DNA of 64,000 nt from Niabella ginsenosidivorans. GTDB taxonomy: Bacteria; Bacteroidota; Bacteroidia; Chitinophagales; Chitinophagaceae. The notes beneath the pieces were generated by a model, which saw nothing but the letters and a program-made list of their open reading frames with translations, was not told the DNA's origin and did no database searches. Position numbers and translations under genes: made by a program. The stretch lies in contig NZ_CP015772.1 of the NCBI RefSeq assembly GCF_001654455.1, forward strand, positions 5,394,001-5,458,000, in the 5' to 3' direction. Positions 53,756-63,571 of this stretch are shown here, piece by piece; the stretch's first letter is position 1; each line of letters begins with the position of its first letter.

Positions 53756-55741
53756 ATGGGAACAGATAGAAAGGGCCTTGACAATGATCAGCTGAAAAAT
53801 CTGTATCAGCAATTATTATATCCCCGGCTGATAGAAGAAAAAATGCTCATTCTGCTCAGGCAGGGAAAGATCAGTAAATGGTTCAGCGGTATCGGTCAGG
53901 AAGCTATTGCTGTAGGCGCCACGCTGGCCATGCAGGAGGATGAGTGGATCCTGCCGTTGCATCGCAACCTTGGTGTGTTTACAGCGCGGAATATGCCTTT
54001 GAGTAAATTGTTTATGCAATGGCAGGGCATGCAGCAGGGCTATTCAAAAGGGCGGGAGCGCAGTTTCCATTTTGGCACAAAGGAGCACCATATCTGTGGA
54101 ATGATCTCTCACCTGGGCCCTCAACTGGCGGTAGCCGATGGTGCAGCGTTGGCGTATAAATTAAAGAAGGAGCCAAAAGCCGCCCTGGCATTCAGCGGGG
54201 AGGGAGGCACCAGCGAAGGCGATTTTCATGAAGCGCTGAACGTAGCCGCGGTGTGGGATCTGCCCGTTATTTTTCTGGTGGAGAACAACGGCTATGCGTT
54301 AAGTACGCCAACCCATGAGCAATACCGGTGCATTGCCATTGCTGATAAGGCAAAAGGATATGGAATGGAGGGGATAACAATTGACGGTAACGACCTGCTG
54401 ACGGTTTACGATACCCTTAAGGGCGTCCGGGAATATTGTATCCGCAACCAGAAGCCCTACCTGGTGGAATGCATTACCTTCCGTATGCGCGGACATGAGG
54501 AAGCAAGCGGTGTAAAATATGTGCCCGCAGCATTATTTGAACTGTGGAAGCAAAAAGACCCTGTGCTGCTGTATGAGCAGTTCCTGTTAAAGGAACAGGT
54601 ACTGGATGAAAATGAAATACAAACAATCCGTGAAGGATTAAAGCACCGTATTGAGGAAGAGCTGGCGCAGACTGATAAAGGAAGCATGCTGGTTATCAGT
54701 ACTGCTGATGAGCTGGACGCTGTTTATGCCCAACCTGTAACATCTGGTTTGCCTGTACAGGCTGATGGGCTGCCCGCAACGGAAAAACGTTTTGTTGAGG
54801 CCATAAAGGAAGGCCTTTCCCAGGCACTGGAAAGGGATGAAACCCTGGTGATTATGGGACAGGATATTGCAGAATACGGCGGCGCTTTTAAAGTAACCGA
54901 GGGGCTGGCAGAACATTTTGGAAAAGAACGCATCCGCAATACACCTATCTGCGAAAGCGCTATTGTTGGAGCTGCCCTGGGCCTGAGCCTGGAGGGCAGA
55001 AAGGCGGTAGTGGAAATGCAGTTTGCTGATTTTGTTTCCGTAGGTTTTAACCAGATCGTAAACAATCTTGCCAAGATCCACTATCGCTGGGAGCAGCAGG
55101 CAAACGTGGTCATACGCATGCCAACCGGTGGCGGTGTGGGCGCCGGGCCGTTCCATAGCCAGAGCAATGAGGCATGGTTTGTGCATACTCCCGGGCTGAA
55201 AGTGGTGTATCCGTCTACTCCTGCAGATGCAAAAGGACTGCTGATAGCAGCTATCAATGATCCCAACCCTGTTTTATTCTTTGAGCATAAAGGATTGTAC
55301 AGGAGTATCAGCGGCCCGGTTCCTGATGAACTATATGAAACGGCCATCGGGGAAGCAAGGATCGTTTCCACGGGAAATGATCTTTCCGTGGTCACATACG
55401 GTATGGGAGTGATCTGGGCTGAGGAGTACGCTGCGGCACATCCTGAAATTGCTTTTGATATACTGGACCTGCGCACACTGTTGCCATTGGATTACGAGGC
55501 CATAAAGGCCTCTGTAAAAAGAACAGGAAAAGTGCTGGTCCTGCATGAAGACACATTAACCGGTGGTATGGGTGCAGAAATCAGCGCCTGGATCGGTGAG
55601 CACTGCTTTCAGTACCTGGACGCGCCGGTATTGCGCTGTGCTTCACTGGATACTCCCGTGCCTTTTAATAAGGAGCTGGAGCAGAACTTCCTTGCAGAAA
55701 AAAGACTGGATGACTGTGTAAAGGAGCTGATGGACTACTGA
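53756..55741 (+). CDS. 2-oxoacid dehydrogenase E1, alpha-beta fusion (branched-chain type)
   Basis: The 661-residue protein joins both E1 chains. The alpha part (about residues 1-310) has GQEAIAVGATLAM and the thiamine-diphosphate motif GEGGTSEGDFHEALN ... ENNGYA. The beta part (about 345-661) begins RFVEAIKEGLSQALERD, with MGQDIAEYGGAFKVTEGL and MPTGGGVGAGPFHSQ. It decarboxylates a 2-oxoacid and passes the acyl group to E2 lipoate. Fusion is common in Bacteroidota. No E2 or E3 gene lies in the window. Confidence 0.93.
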   Translation: MGTDRKGLDNDQLKNLYQQLLYPRLIEEKMLILLRQGKISKWFSGIGQEAIAVGATLAMQEDEWILPLHRNLGVFTARNMPLSKLFMQWQGMQQGYSKGRERSFHFGTKEHHICGMISHLGPQLAVADGAALAYKLKKEPKAALAFSGEGGTSEGDFHEALNVAAVWDLPVIFLVENNGYALSTPTHEQYRCIAIADKAKGYGMEGITIDGNDLLTVYDTLKGVREYCIRNQKPYLVECITFRMRGHEEASGVKYVPAALFELWKQKDPVLLYEQFLLKEQVLDENEIQTIREGLKHRIEEELAQTDKGSMLVISTADELDAVYAQPVTSGLPVQADGLPATEKRFVEAIKEGLSQALERDETLVIMGQDIAEYGGAFKVTEGLAEHFGKERIRNTPICESAIVGAALGLSLEGRKAVVEMQFADFVSVGFNQIVNNLAKIHYRWEQQANVVIRMPTGGGVGAGPFHSQSNEAWFVHTPGLKVVYPSTPADAKGLLIAAINDPNPVLFFEHKGLYRSISGPVPDELYETAIGEARIVSTGNDLSVVTYGMGVIWAEEYAAAHPEIAFDILDLRTLLPLDYEAIKASVKRTGKVLVLHEDTLTGGMGAEISAWIGEHCFQYLDAPVLRCASLDTPVPFNKELEQNFLAEKRLDDCVKELMDY

Positions 55742-55827
55742 TAACCTGTTTGCTCAGTGCATTTATAATTCCTGACAGCTACGGTGCCCTTATTGGCCGC
55801 CGTTGTTCCCGCTTTGGAATACACCCC

Positions 55828-55854
55828 TTGTTTTCAGGCATTTACCTAACTTTG
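55828..55854 (+). promoter_or_regulatory. TTG / TAnnTTTG promoter of the HD-PycTM-ppk operon
   Basis: TTG (55828-55830) and TAACTTTG (55847-55854) are separated by 16 bp, the same spacing as at holB. Transcription would start near 55860, 18 bp before ATG 55878. This supports the shorter start and an operon separate from the E1 gene. Confidence 0.5.
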
Positions 55855-55877
55855 GAAGAATCTTACAATCAGCAAAA

Positions 55878-57071
55878 ATGAACGAACCCCAACTCCTCAA
55901 TCATATCGAACAATATGTTCAGCAGTTTATGGATGAGCATTACAGGCCGGAGCTCCTGTATCATAATAAAGAGCATACCATCCGCGTGGTGCGCGCCGCT
56001 AAACAGATTGGTGAGCATTACCGGTTAAATGAACAGGATTTTCTGATCGTGGTTGCCGCGGCCTGGTTTCATGACCTGGGGTACTATACTGCCGGCCGTA
56101 CAGATCATGAAAAGGAGGGCGCCCGGCTGGCGGCAGATTACCTGCAACGGCAACATGTAGACACAGATACAATTACCAAAATACAGCATTGTATACTGGC
56201 AACAAAAATGCCCCAGAATGCCCGGACGCTTCTAGAGCAGATCGTTTGTGATTCGGATCTGTTCCACCTGGGAACTACTGATTTTGCCGACTGCAATAAA
56301 CTGATGCGTAAGGAGGCTGAAGCAGTAAAAGGATCGGAAATTTCAAAAGCTGATTGGAGAAGCAAAACCATTCAGCTGTTGCAGGGGCATCAGTATTATA
56401 CGGATTATTGCCGGATACTGCTGAATGACCAGCAACAGCAGAACCTGGATAAACTGCTGCAAAAGGAGGAAAGAAAGAAAGAAGAACTGCCGGAAACAAA
56501 GCAGCCTGAACAGGTCATTGAAGATAAAAAAAACAGGAACAAGGAAACCAGCAGGGGTGTTGAAACCCTGTTCAGGACCACCTCTGCCAACAACCAGCGG
56601 TTAAGTGATATGGCAGATAATAAAGCCCATATCCTGATTACCGTAAACTCCATTATTCTTTCGGTGATCCTGAGTGTGCTGATCCGGAAGCTGGACAATA
56701 ATACCCATCTTATTTACCCTACGATCCTGATCCTTGCTACATCAGTATCTACAATGGTCATCAGCATCCTGGCAACACGGCCTTCTATTCCTGCCGGTAT
56801 TTTTACACAAAGTGATGTGGATACCCAAAAGGTGAACCTGTTATTCTTTGGCAATTTTTACAAAATGCATCTGGAAGACTATGCCAGGGGCATGTGGAAG
56901 GTAATGGGCGACCGGGATTTTTTATACGGAACCCTTATAAAAGATGTTTATTCACAGGGAGTGGTATTGGGCCGGAAATATAAGCTGCTCCGGCTGGCAT
57001 ACAATATTTTTATGTTCGGGATTGTGGTGTCTGTACTGGCATTTATTATAGCGATCTATACTGTGCAATAA
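55878..57071 (+). CDS. HD phosphohydrolase fused to a Pycsar-effector-like transmembrane domain
   Basis: Read from ATG 55878, the protein has 397 residues. Residues 1-185 form an HD domain with EH (H33), HD (H65-D66), H104 and D125/D127 as metal-ligand candidates. A charged linker covers about 185-230. The C-terminal part has RLSDMADNKAHILITVNSIIL, the typical start of Pycsar effector (PycTM, DUF5706) domains, with helices near 251-269 and 279-299 and a third at 376-395. In Pycsar defence PycTM is activated by cyclic CMP or UMP; no cyclase lies here. The polyphosphate kinase gene starts 11 bp later. Confidence 0.85.
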   Translation: MNEPQLLNHIEQYVQQFMDEHYRPELLYHNKEHTIRVVRAAKQIGEHYRLNEQDFLIVVAAAWFHDLGYYTAGRTDHEKEGARLAADYLQRQHVDTDTITKIQHCILATKMPQNARTLLEQIVCDSDLFHLGTTDFADCNKLMRKEAEAVKGSEISKADWRSKTIQLLQGHQYYTDYCRILLNDQQQQNLDKLLQKEERKKEELPETKQPEQVIEDKKNRNKETSRGVETLFRTTSANNQRLSDMADNKAHILITVNSIILSVILSVLIRKLDNNTHLIYPTILILATSVSTMVISILATRPSIPAGIFTQSDVDTQKVNLLFFGNFYKMHLEDYARGMWKVMGDRDFLYGTLIKDVYSQGVVLGRKYKLLRLAYNIFMFGIVVSVLAFIIAIYTVQ

Positions 57072-57082
57072 TTGTGTGATTC

Positions 57083-59113
57083 ATGAGCGAAGCTCCGAAA
57101 TTTTTTTCCCGCGATCTCAGCTGGTTAAGTTTTAACGGAACGGTGCTGGCCGAAGCGGCTAAACCGGAAGTGCCATTGCTGGAACGGATTCTTTTTCTGG
57201 CTATTTTTTCATCCAACCTGGATGAGTTTTACCGGGTGCGTGTTCCGGTAGCCATTGCGCTGAGCACCATCAAAGAAGACCTTTCAACAGATGAAACACT
57301 GGTAAAGGAGATACAGCAAACGGTGAACCGGCAGCAGGAATTTTTTGGTAAGGTGCTGGTCAGTGAAATTATTCCGGCCCTTAAAGAGCAGCATATCTGC
57401 CTGGTATATAATGAACCGTTGCCGGAGGCATTATACAGGCAAACAACAGCTTATTTTTACAGCACGCTTGCTGCTTATTTGCAGGTAACCTACCTGGGCA
57501 CAGAAGCATTGTTTCTTGAGAACAACCACCTGTATTTTGCTGTGACCCTGCAAGAAGGAACCGCAGCAAAGCTGGCTATTGTAGCCATACCTTCGCACCT
57601 GGTGCCCCGTTTTTTCACAGCTGCGGCTAACAACCGGCAGTATGTTGTTTTTATTGATGATATCATCCGGAAGCACCTTCCGGTAATTTTCAAAGGATAC
57701 CAGGTACAGGGCGCATACAGCATAAAAGTAACACGGGATGCGGACCTGAACCTGCAGGATGAGTATGTGGAGGATCTTGCCGGGAAAATTGAAACACAGA
57801 TATCCAAAAGAGATGCCGGCCTGGCCACACGCCTGCTTTATGCACCGGATCTGCCGGCGGATGCATTGCGCAGGCTGATCATTGCCTGCAGGATGGAAGG
57901 GTCCGTAATTACGGCAGGCGGGCGCTATCATAATTTAAAAGACTTTTTTTCTTTTCCGGTAAACCGGCCTGATTTAAAGTATTTGCCGCAGTTGCCCGTT
58001 AACCTGTATATGGGCGCAGAAGGAATTTTTGAATTTATGGAGCAGCAGGACAGGCTGGTGCATACGCCCTATATGTCCTATGACGCTGTATTGCGCTTTT
58101 TTAATGAAGCTGCGATAGACCAGGATACGGAAGAGATCTATACCACCCTGTACCGGGTAGCCAGCGACTCAAAGATCGCGCATGCGCTCATGACCGCGGC
58201 AAAGAACGGTAAAAAGGTAACCGCTTTTATTGAGCTGAAAGCCCGGTTTGACGAGGCCAACAATATCAAATGGGCCAAAGTGATGAAAGGCGCCGGGGTA
58301 AACATTATTTACAGCATTCCGGGGTTAAAAGTGCATGCCAAAGTAACCCTGGTAAAAAGAAGGCAGAACGGACGTTTGCGGTATTATGGGTTGTTGGCTA
58401 CGGGTAATTTTAATGAAAATACCGCCAGAGTATATGCAGATCATATCTTACTGACCACCAGCCACTCCTTATTAAGAGAATTAGAGCTCCTGTTCATTTT
58501 TCTGGCAAAACGGAGAAAACCCCGTGTGGAGGAAACGGGGCTGTTCCAACAGCTTCTGGTAGCACAATTTAATCTGCTTGACCGTTTTATGCAGATGATT
58601 GAGAACGAAATTGCCAATAAAAGAAAAGGATTACCAGCAGGCATCCGCATAAAATTGAACAACATTCAAGAGGAAACGTTAATCAATAAACTGTATGATG
58701 CAAGCAATGCCGGTGTTCCCGTGGAGCTGATCGTCAGGAGTATTTGCCGGGTGGTACCGGGCGTAAAGGGCATGAGCGAAAATATCACTGTAAAACGGAT
58801 CGTTGACCGTTATCTGGAGCATGGCCGCGTTTTTATTTTTCATAATAATGGAGATCCGTTGGTATTTATGGGCTCCGCTGACTGGATGAACCGGAACATT
58901 TACAGCCGGATTGAGGTATGTTTACCGATAAATGATGCGCAATTGAAAAGTGAGCTTATCTCAATAGTAAATTTGCAGTGGGAAGATAATGCGGCTGCGG
59001 TTGAGATCAATAGCCGGCTGGAGACTATTGCTCCTTCTGTTCAAAAGCCCGTTATCCGCTCACAACAGGAAATTTATTCATATATAAAATGTGTGCTGAA
59101 TGATGGTGGTTAG
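57083..59113 (+). CDS. ppk1: Polyphosphate kinase 1
   Basis: PPK1 makes inorganic polyphosphate from ATP. The 676-residue protein begins FFSRDLSWLSFNGTVLAEA, the family N terminus, and has SSNLDEFYRVRVP. The PLD-like catalytic histidines are H418 in KVHAKVTLV and H580 in YLEHGRVFIF, and GSADWMNRN is present. Length matches the family. The stop overlaps the next start by 14 bp (59100-59113), so translation is probably coupled. The HD-PycTM gene lies just upstream in the same operon. Confidence 0.96.
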   Translation: MSEAPKFFSRDLSWLSFNGTVLAEAAKPEVPLLERILFLAIFSSNLDEFYRVRVPVAIALSTIKEDLSTDETLVKEIQQTVNRQQEFFGKVLVSEIIPALKEQHICLVYNEPLPEALYRQTTAYFYSTLAAYLQVTYLGTEALFLENNHLYFAVTLQEGTAAKLAIVAIPSHLVPRFFTAAANNRQYVVFIDDIIRKHLPVIFKGYQVQGAYSIKVTRDADLNLQDEYVEDLAGKIETQISKRDAGLATRLLYAPDLPADALRRLIIACRMEGSVITAGGRYHNLKDFFSFPVNRPDLKYLPQLPVNLYMGAEGIFEFMEQQDRLVHTPYMSYDAVLRFFNEAAIDQDTEEIYTTLYRVASDSKIAHALMTAAKNGKKVTAFIELKARFDEANNIKWAKVMKGAGVNIIYSIPGLKVHAKVTLVKRRQNGRLRYYGLLATGNFNENTARVYADHILLTTSHSLLRELELLFIFLAKRRKPRVEETGLFQQLLVAQFNLLDRFMQMIENEIANKRKGLPAGIRIKLNNIQEETLINKLYDASNAGVPVELIVRSICRVVPGVKGMSENITVKRIVDRYLEHGRVFIFHNNGDPLVFMGSADWMNRNIYSRIEVCLPINDAQLKSELISIVNLQWEDNAAAVEINSRLETIAPSVQKPVIRSQQEIYSYIKCVLNDGG

Positions 59114-59963
59114 ATACTTGCTGATATTCGTAATCCTTTTTGTTCAGGTGTCCTGTTTGAATAGTCAGCAAAAGCACTATACAAGCCCCGATGGTTATGA
59201 CCTGCAGCATCCGCAGGTTTTTCAGATGCCAAAAGAGCTGGAGGAAATTTCCGGTAATGCCTTTTATGCAGGTAATAAGGATATGCTGTATGCCATACAG
59301 GATGAGGACGGGTATATCTATTCTTTTCAATTAGGCAGTGATAAGGTACAGGCTACCAGGTTTGGGAAGAAAGGGGATTATGAAGACGTTACCATCTATA
59401 AGGGCACAGCCATTGTTTTAAAAAGCAATGGAACATTGTTCAGTGTTCCTGTGAGCGAAATAGGAAAACCAAAGGCTGAAGGCGTGCAGGAATGGAAAGG
59501 TCTTTTGCCGGATGGCGAATATGAATCCCTGTTTGCAGATGAAAAAAATAAGGAGCTGTATGTAATGTGCAAATCCTGTCATGCCGATCGTAAAAATTCG
59601 GTGGTTACAGTGTATGTTTTTGATCTTTCGGCCGATTCTGTACAACCCAAAAATAATTTTACATTTGATGCTGCACAATTAGGAAATTATATCCCCTCAA
59701 AAAAGTATATCCTGTTTAAGCCCAGCGCCATTGCGCTAAACCCTCTTACGGATGAGTGGTATCTTCTTTCTTCGGTCAACAAGCTGCTGGTAGTTACAGA
59801 CAGGAGCTGGAAGGTAAAGCAGGTACATGAATTAAAGAATGCTGTTTTTGAGCAACCGGAAGGAATCTCCTTTGATGCAAATGGTAACCTGTACATCAGC
59901 TCCGAGGCAGGAGAGAATGAGCAAGGTGTGGTTATGAAATTTGCCTATAAACCAACAAAATAG
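59100..59963 (+). CDS. SdiA-regulated-type beta-propeller lipoprotein
   Basis: The 287-residue protein has a lipoprotein signal ending FVQVSC followed by LNSQ. A beta-propeller-like region matches SdiA-regulated proteins: LEEISGNAFYAGNKDMLYAIQDEDGYIYSF, then YEDVTIYKGTAIVLKSNG and QPEGISFDANGNLYISSEAG. CKSCHA near residue 158 is a CxxCH-like motif, but no heme use is claimed. Such proteins are of unknown function, sometimes proposed to bind or hydrolyse phosphate esters. The start overlaps ppk1 by 14 bp. Confidence 0.82.
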   Translation: MMVVRYLLIFVILFVQVSCLNSQQKHYTSPDGYDLQHPQVFQMPKELEEISGNAFYAGNKDMLYAIQDEDGYIYSFQLGSDKVQATRFGKKGDYEDVTIYKGTAIVLKSNGTLFSVPVSEIGKPKAEGVQEWKGLLPDGEYESLFADEKNKELYVMCKSCHADRKNSVVTVYVFDLSADSVQPKNNFTFDAAQLGNYIPSKKYILFKPSAIALNPLTDEWYLLSSVNKLLVVTDRSWKVKQVHELKNAVFEQPEGISFDANGNLYISSEAGENEQGVVMKFAYKPTK

Positions 59964-59964
59964 A

Positions 59965-62900
59965 ATGTTCAAAAATATTGGGATATTACTGAGTGCATTG
60001 CTGCTGGCTGTTGCGTTGCAGGCACAGGACTCTGTTTTGCAAAGGATCCTGCTGATCGGTGACGCCGGTGCAATCAATGAGCACCAGAAAGAGGTATTAA
60101 CGGCCGCAGCCGGTAATATTCTTCCCTCGAAGACCCGTGTACTTTTTCTGGGTGATAATATATACCCGAGAGGAATGGGGCTTCCCGGTGCCCCTGACCG
60201 TGTTGCAACAGAAAAGATCATAGCGGCTCAGTATGCGCCAATGATTGCAAAAGGAGCAACCGTTTATTTTATACCTGGTAATCATGACTGGGACCGGATG
60301 GGAAAGAACGGTCTTGCAAAAATACAGGAGCAGGCAGCATTTATCAATAATCAGCACAATCCGTTGCTGCAGGCGGTACCCTCAGGCGGATGCCCGGGCC
60401 CGGTAGAAATACCGGTGAATGATCACCTGGTCATCATTGCTTTTGACAGCGAGTGGTGGCTCTTCCGGCATAATAAAGATAATGATACCTGTGGCTGCAC
60501 AACAAAAGAGGAGTTTATTGAAGCGCTCTCCTACCTGGCCAATAAGGACCGGAATAAAACCGTATTGCTGGCGGCGCATCACCCGTTCCGGAGCTATGGG
60601 GTGCATGGCGGCTATTTTCAATTTAAAGATCATCTATTTCCTTTAACCAATCTCAATAAAAACCTGTACATACCCTTACCTGTTATCGGGTCTTTATACC
60701 CGTTTTTACGCACAGCGTTGCCAAATGCAGAGGACCAGATGCACCCGGATTATAAAGAAATGGTTGCAGATGTGGATAGTGCCTTTGCGCGTAACCTGAA
60801 TGTGGTGCATGTAGCGGGTCATGAACACGGGCTGCAGTTCATTCAAAACGGGCAGATACAGATAGTAAGCGGTGCCGGTGCAAAAAATGCTTATGTAAAA
60901 AAAGGAAAAGGCAGTCGGTTTGCATCAGATCGCAGCGGGTTTGTAATTGCTGATCAATTGACGGATTACAGTTTAAGGATCACTTATTATTTCCTGAAGG
61001 GAAATCAGATGAAGATGGCATTTACGGATAAAATTCCTTTTACAGCGCATACAGAGCTGGAAGAAGCCATCAGCACTTCTCCGCTGGTACAGGAAGACAG
61101 CGTAGTAGTAAAAGCGGATCCTGAACTGGACCAGGTAGGAAAAGCCCACCGTAAATGGTTTGGTGAAAACTACAGGAAAGAATGGGCCGCCCCAACAAGG
61201 CTGCCTGTGTTAAAGCTATCGCAGTTGCACGGCGGATTAAAGCCTACACAGCAGGGCGGCGGGTTGCAGACAAAATCACTGCGCTTGGAGGATGCCACAG
61301 GGAAAGAATGGGTACTGAGGAATGTAGTAAAGAACATGGAGTTTCTCCTGCCGGAAACCATGCGGCAAACTTTTGCAAAAGATGTGATCATGGATGCATT
61401 AAGCGCCCAGCATCCTTATTCTGCGCTGATAGTGCCGCCACTGGCAGCAGCGGCAGGTGTGCCGCATACCAACCCTGTTATTGGGGTGGTAGCGCCGGAT
61501 AAAAACCTTGGAATGTATAGCAGTGACTTTATCAATCGTATTTGTTTACTGGAAGAACGGGAACCATTGGGCAAGTCAGACAATACACCCAAGATGTATA
61601 AGACCCTTAAAAAGGACAATGATAATACGGTGGATACAGCAGTTTACTTTAAGGCGCGGCTGTTGGATCTGCTGATAGGAGACTGGGACCGGCATGAAGA
61701 CCAGTGGCGGTGGGCCTACAAAAAAAATAAAAAGGATAATAAACGCTATACGCCTGTGCCCAGGGACCGGGACCAGGTGCTACATGTGGTAGACGGCGTA
61801 TTCCCGGCTATTGCCTCCAGTAAATCACTTATGCCCAGGCTGCATGATTTTGACGGTAAGATCAAAAAGGTGAATTATTACTTTATGGCAGGCAGTAAGA
61901 TCAACGCCAACTTTTTTAATCAGTATGATGAGAACCGGTGGACACAACTGGTCAGTGAATTTACAGGGAATATTACAGACTCCGTGCTGGAAGCGGCACT
62001 TAGGCGTTTGCCCGGATCATCTTATCAGCTGCGGCATGATCAGTTGCTGAAGCAGTTTAAAGAACGCAGGAATAATATCCCTGCCGCCATGGCTACCTAT
62101 TACCGTTTCTTCAATCGTATTGTTGACATACAGACGTCTGATAAGAACGAGCTGGTGCAGATTACGGATGCAGATAACGGAGGCTTGCTGGTTGCTATTT
62201 ATAAAATAAGCCAGTCAGGCAAAACAGAACAGCAGCTGTTCCGCCGGGTGTTTGACCCCTCCGTTACCAGGGAACTGCGGTTATTTATCCATGACGGCAA
62301 TGACAGTGTAGTGATCCATAACACCACGTCGGTAAAGCTACGCATCATCGGACAGAAAGGTTCAAAAAGCTACCTGGTTGAAGAAAGTAAAAGGCATATC
62401 CGTATTTATGGAAAAGATACAGCGGTAGCCATAAACGGGGCAACCGGAAAAGTTTGGGCACGTTTGCGAAAGGATAGCGCCAATACGTCTTATATGCCTA
62501 CCAACCTGTACAACCGGGTACAGTACCTGCCAGATGCGGCCATTAACCGCGATGACGGGTTTATGCTGGGGCTGAGCGTTCGTTTTATCAACCAGAGCTT
62601 CAGAAAAGCTCCTTATGGCAACATGCAGGAGCTCTCCTTCAGGCATTCCTTTACTACCGGTGCTTTTCATTTTGGGTTAAAGAGCGAATGGCTGCATGCG
62701 CTGGGCAATGCAGATATTGTGGTAGATGCCGATCTTTATGCGCCGGATAATACGCAGAACTTTTTTGGCCTGGGCAATAATACGGAATATGATAAAGACA
62801 ATCACATTACCTATTACCGCAGCCGGTTTACATTGCTGAATGTAACACCGAAGCTACGCTGGAGAAAAGGAGAAAAAACAACGTTCAGCCTAGCGCCGCT

Positions 62901-63567
62901 TTTCCAGATGTATTCATTTGATACAAAAGACAACACCGGCCGTTTAATAATGAGCCCGTCTTTGGTTCATTCTTATGACAGCAGCACCGTTGTTAATACA
63001 AAATACTTTACAGGCATTTCTGCGGCATACACAAGGGATGGACGTAACAGCCGTTTACTGCCCAGTTCCGGCGGCTATTTTAATATAACTGTTCTTGGCT
63101 TTAAAGGGCTGAACCATTATTCCGGCAACTTTGCGCAGGCGCTTACAGAAGCATCTGTCTACAAAAAATTAGATCCCCGGGGTGTTTTTGTTATTTCAGA
63201 CCGTATTGGAGGTGGAGCTACTTTTGGCAATGCGCCTTTTTACCAGTCACTGTTCCTGGGTGGTCAGGACAATTTATTAGGTTTTCGCCAGTATCGTTTT
63301 GCCGGTGAGCAAATGCTTTATAACAACTTCAGGGTAAGAATAAAATTAATGGACGTTGCCAGTTATATATTGCCCGGGCAATTGGGTGTGACCGGTTTTT
63401 TTGATGCGGGCAAGGTTTGGGCAAAAGGATACAATAGTGATGAGATTCATACCGGTGTGGGTGGTGGTATCTATTTTTCACCGGCGCAGTTGTTTGTGGT
63501 ACAGGCTCTGGCCGGCTATTCAAAAGAGGGGTGGCTCCCTTATGTTACTTTAGGATTTAGATTTTAA
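59965..63567 (+). CDS. Metallophosphoesterase, kinase-like middle domain, Omp85-like barrel fusion
   Basis: Read from ATG 59965, the protein has 1200 residues and a signal peptide (1-21). A calcineurin-like phosphoesterase covers about 25-330, with GDAG (D33), GDN (D64, N65), GNHD (N106, H107, D108), HH (205-206) and GHEHG (H286, H288). The middle domain (about 430-700) has an N-lobe-like strand TKSLRLEDATGKEWVLRN, LLIGDWDRHEDQW (D575, H577) and VPRDRDQ (D601, D603). This arrangement recalls HipA/FAM20 kinases. The C-terminal region (about 850-1200) is a BamA/TamA-like barrel with LGGQDNLLGFRQYRFAG. The gene follows the lipoprotein by 1 bp. Confidence 0.88.
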   Translation: MFKNIGILLSALLLAVALQAQDSVLQRILLIGDAGAINEHQKEVLTAAAGNILPSKTRVLFLGDNIYPRGMGLPGAPDRVATEKIIAAQYAPMIAKGATVYFIPGNHDWDRMGKNGLAKIQEQAAFINNQHNPLLQAVPSGGCPGPVEIPVNDHLVIIAFDSEWWLFRHNKDNDTCGCTTKEEFIEALSYLANKDRNKTVLLAAHHPFRSYGVHGGYFQFKDHLFPLTNLNKNLYIPLPVIGSLYPFLRTALPNAEDQMHPDYKEMVADVDSAFARNLNVVHVAGHEHGLQFIQNGQIQIVSGAGAKNAYVKKGKGSRFASDRSGFVIADQLTDYSLRITYYFLKGNQMKMAFTDKIPFTAHTELEEAISTSPLVQEDSVVVKADPELDQVGKAHRKWFGENYRKEWAAPTRLPVLKLSQLHGGLKPTQQGGGLQTKSLRLEDATGKEWVLRNVVKNMEFLLPETMRQTFAKDVIMDALSAQHPYSALIVPPLAAAAGVPHTNPVIGVVAPDKNLGMYSSDFINRICLLEEREPLGKSDNTPKMYKTLKKDNDNTVDTAVYFKARLLDLLIGDWDRHEDQWRWAYKKNKKDNKRYTPVPRDRDQVLHVVDGVFPAIASSKSLMPRLHDFDGKIKKVNYYFMAGSKINANFFNQYDENRWTQLVSEFTGNITDSVLEAALRRLPGSSYQLRHDQLLKQFKERRNNIPAAMATYYRFFNRIVDIQTSDKNELVQITDADNGGLLVAIYKISQSGKTEQQLFRRVFDPSVTRELRLFIHDGNDSVVIHNTTSVKLRIIGQKGSKSYLVEESKRHIRIYGKDTAVAINGATGKVWARLRKDSANTSYMPTNLYNRVQYLPDAAINRDDGFMLGLSVRFINQSFRKAPYGNMQELSFRHSFTTGAFHFGLKSEWLHALGNADIVVDADLYAPDNTQNFFGLGNNTEYDKDNHITYYRSRFTLLNVTPKLRWRKGEKTTFSLAPLFQMYSFDTKDNTGRLIMSPSLVHSYDSSTVVNTKYFTGISAAYTRDGRNSRLLPSSGGYFNITVLGFKGLNHYSGNFAQALTEASVYKKLDPRGVFVISDRIGGGATFGNAPFYQSLFLGGQDNLLGFRQYRFAGEQMLYNNFRVRIKLMDVASYILPGQLGVTGFFDAGKVWAKGYNSDEIHTGVGGGIYFSPAQLFVVQALAGYSKEGWLPYVTLGFRF

Positions 63568-63571
63568 TAAA

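Noticed and set aside
55803-55877. N-terminal extension of the HD-PycTM protein
   Set aside because: It overlaps the predicted promoter (55828-55854) and the HD domain begins after ATG 55878.
55878-57071. A complete Pycsar defence system
   Set aside because: No cyclase gene is adjacent; neighbours are a dehydrogenase E1 and polyphosphate kinase, so only an effector-like domain is claimed.
59560-59590. CKSCHA as a cytochrome c heme site
   Set aside because: The surrounding protein is a propeller lipoprotein with no other cytochrome features; a single CxxCH match can be chance.
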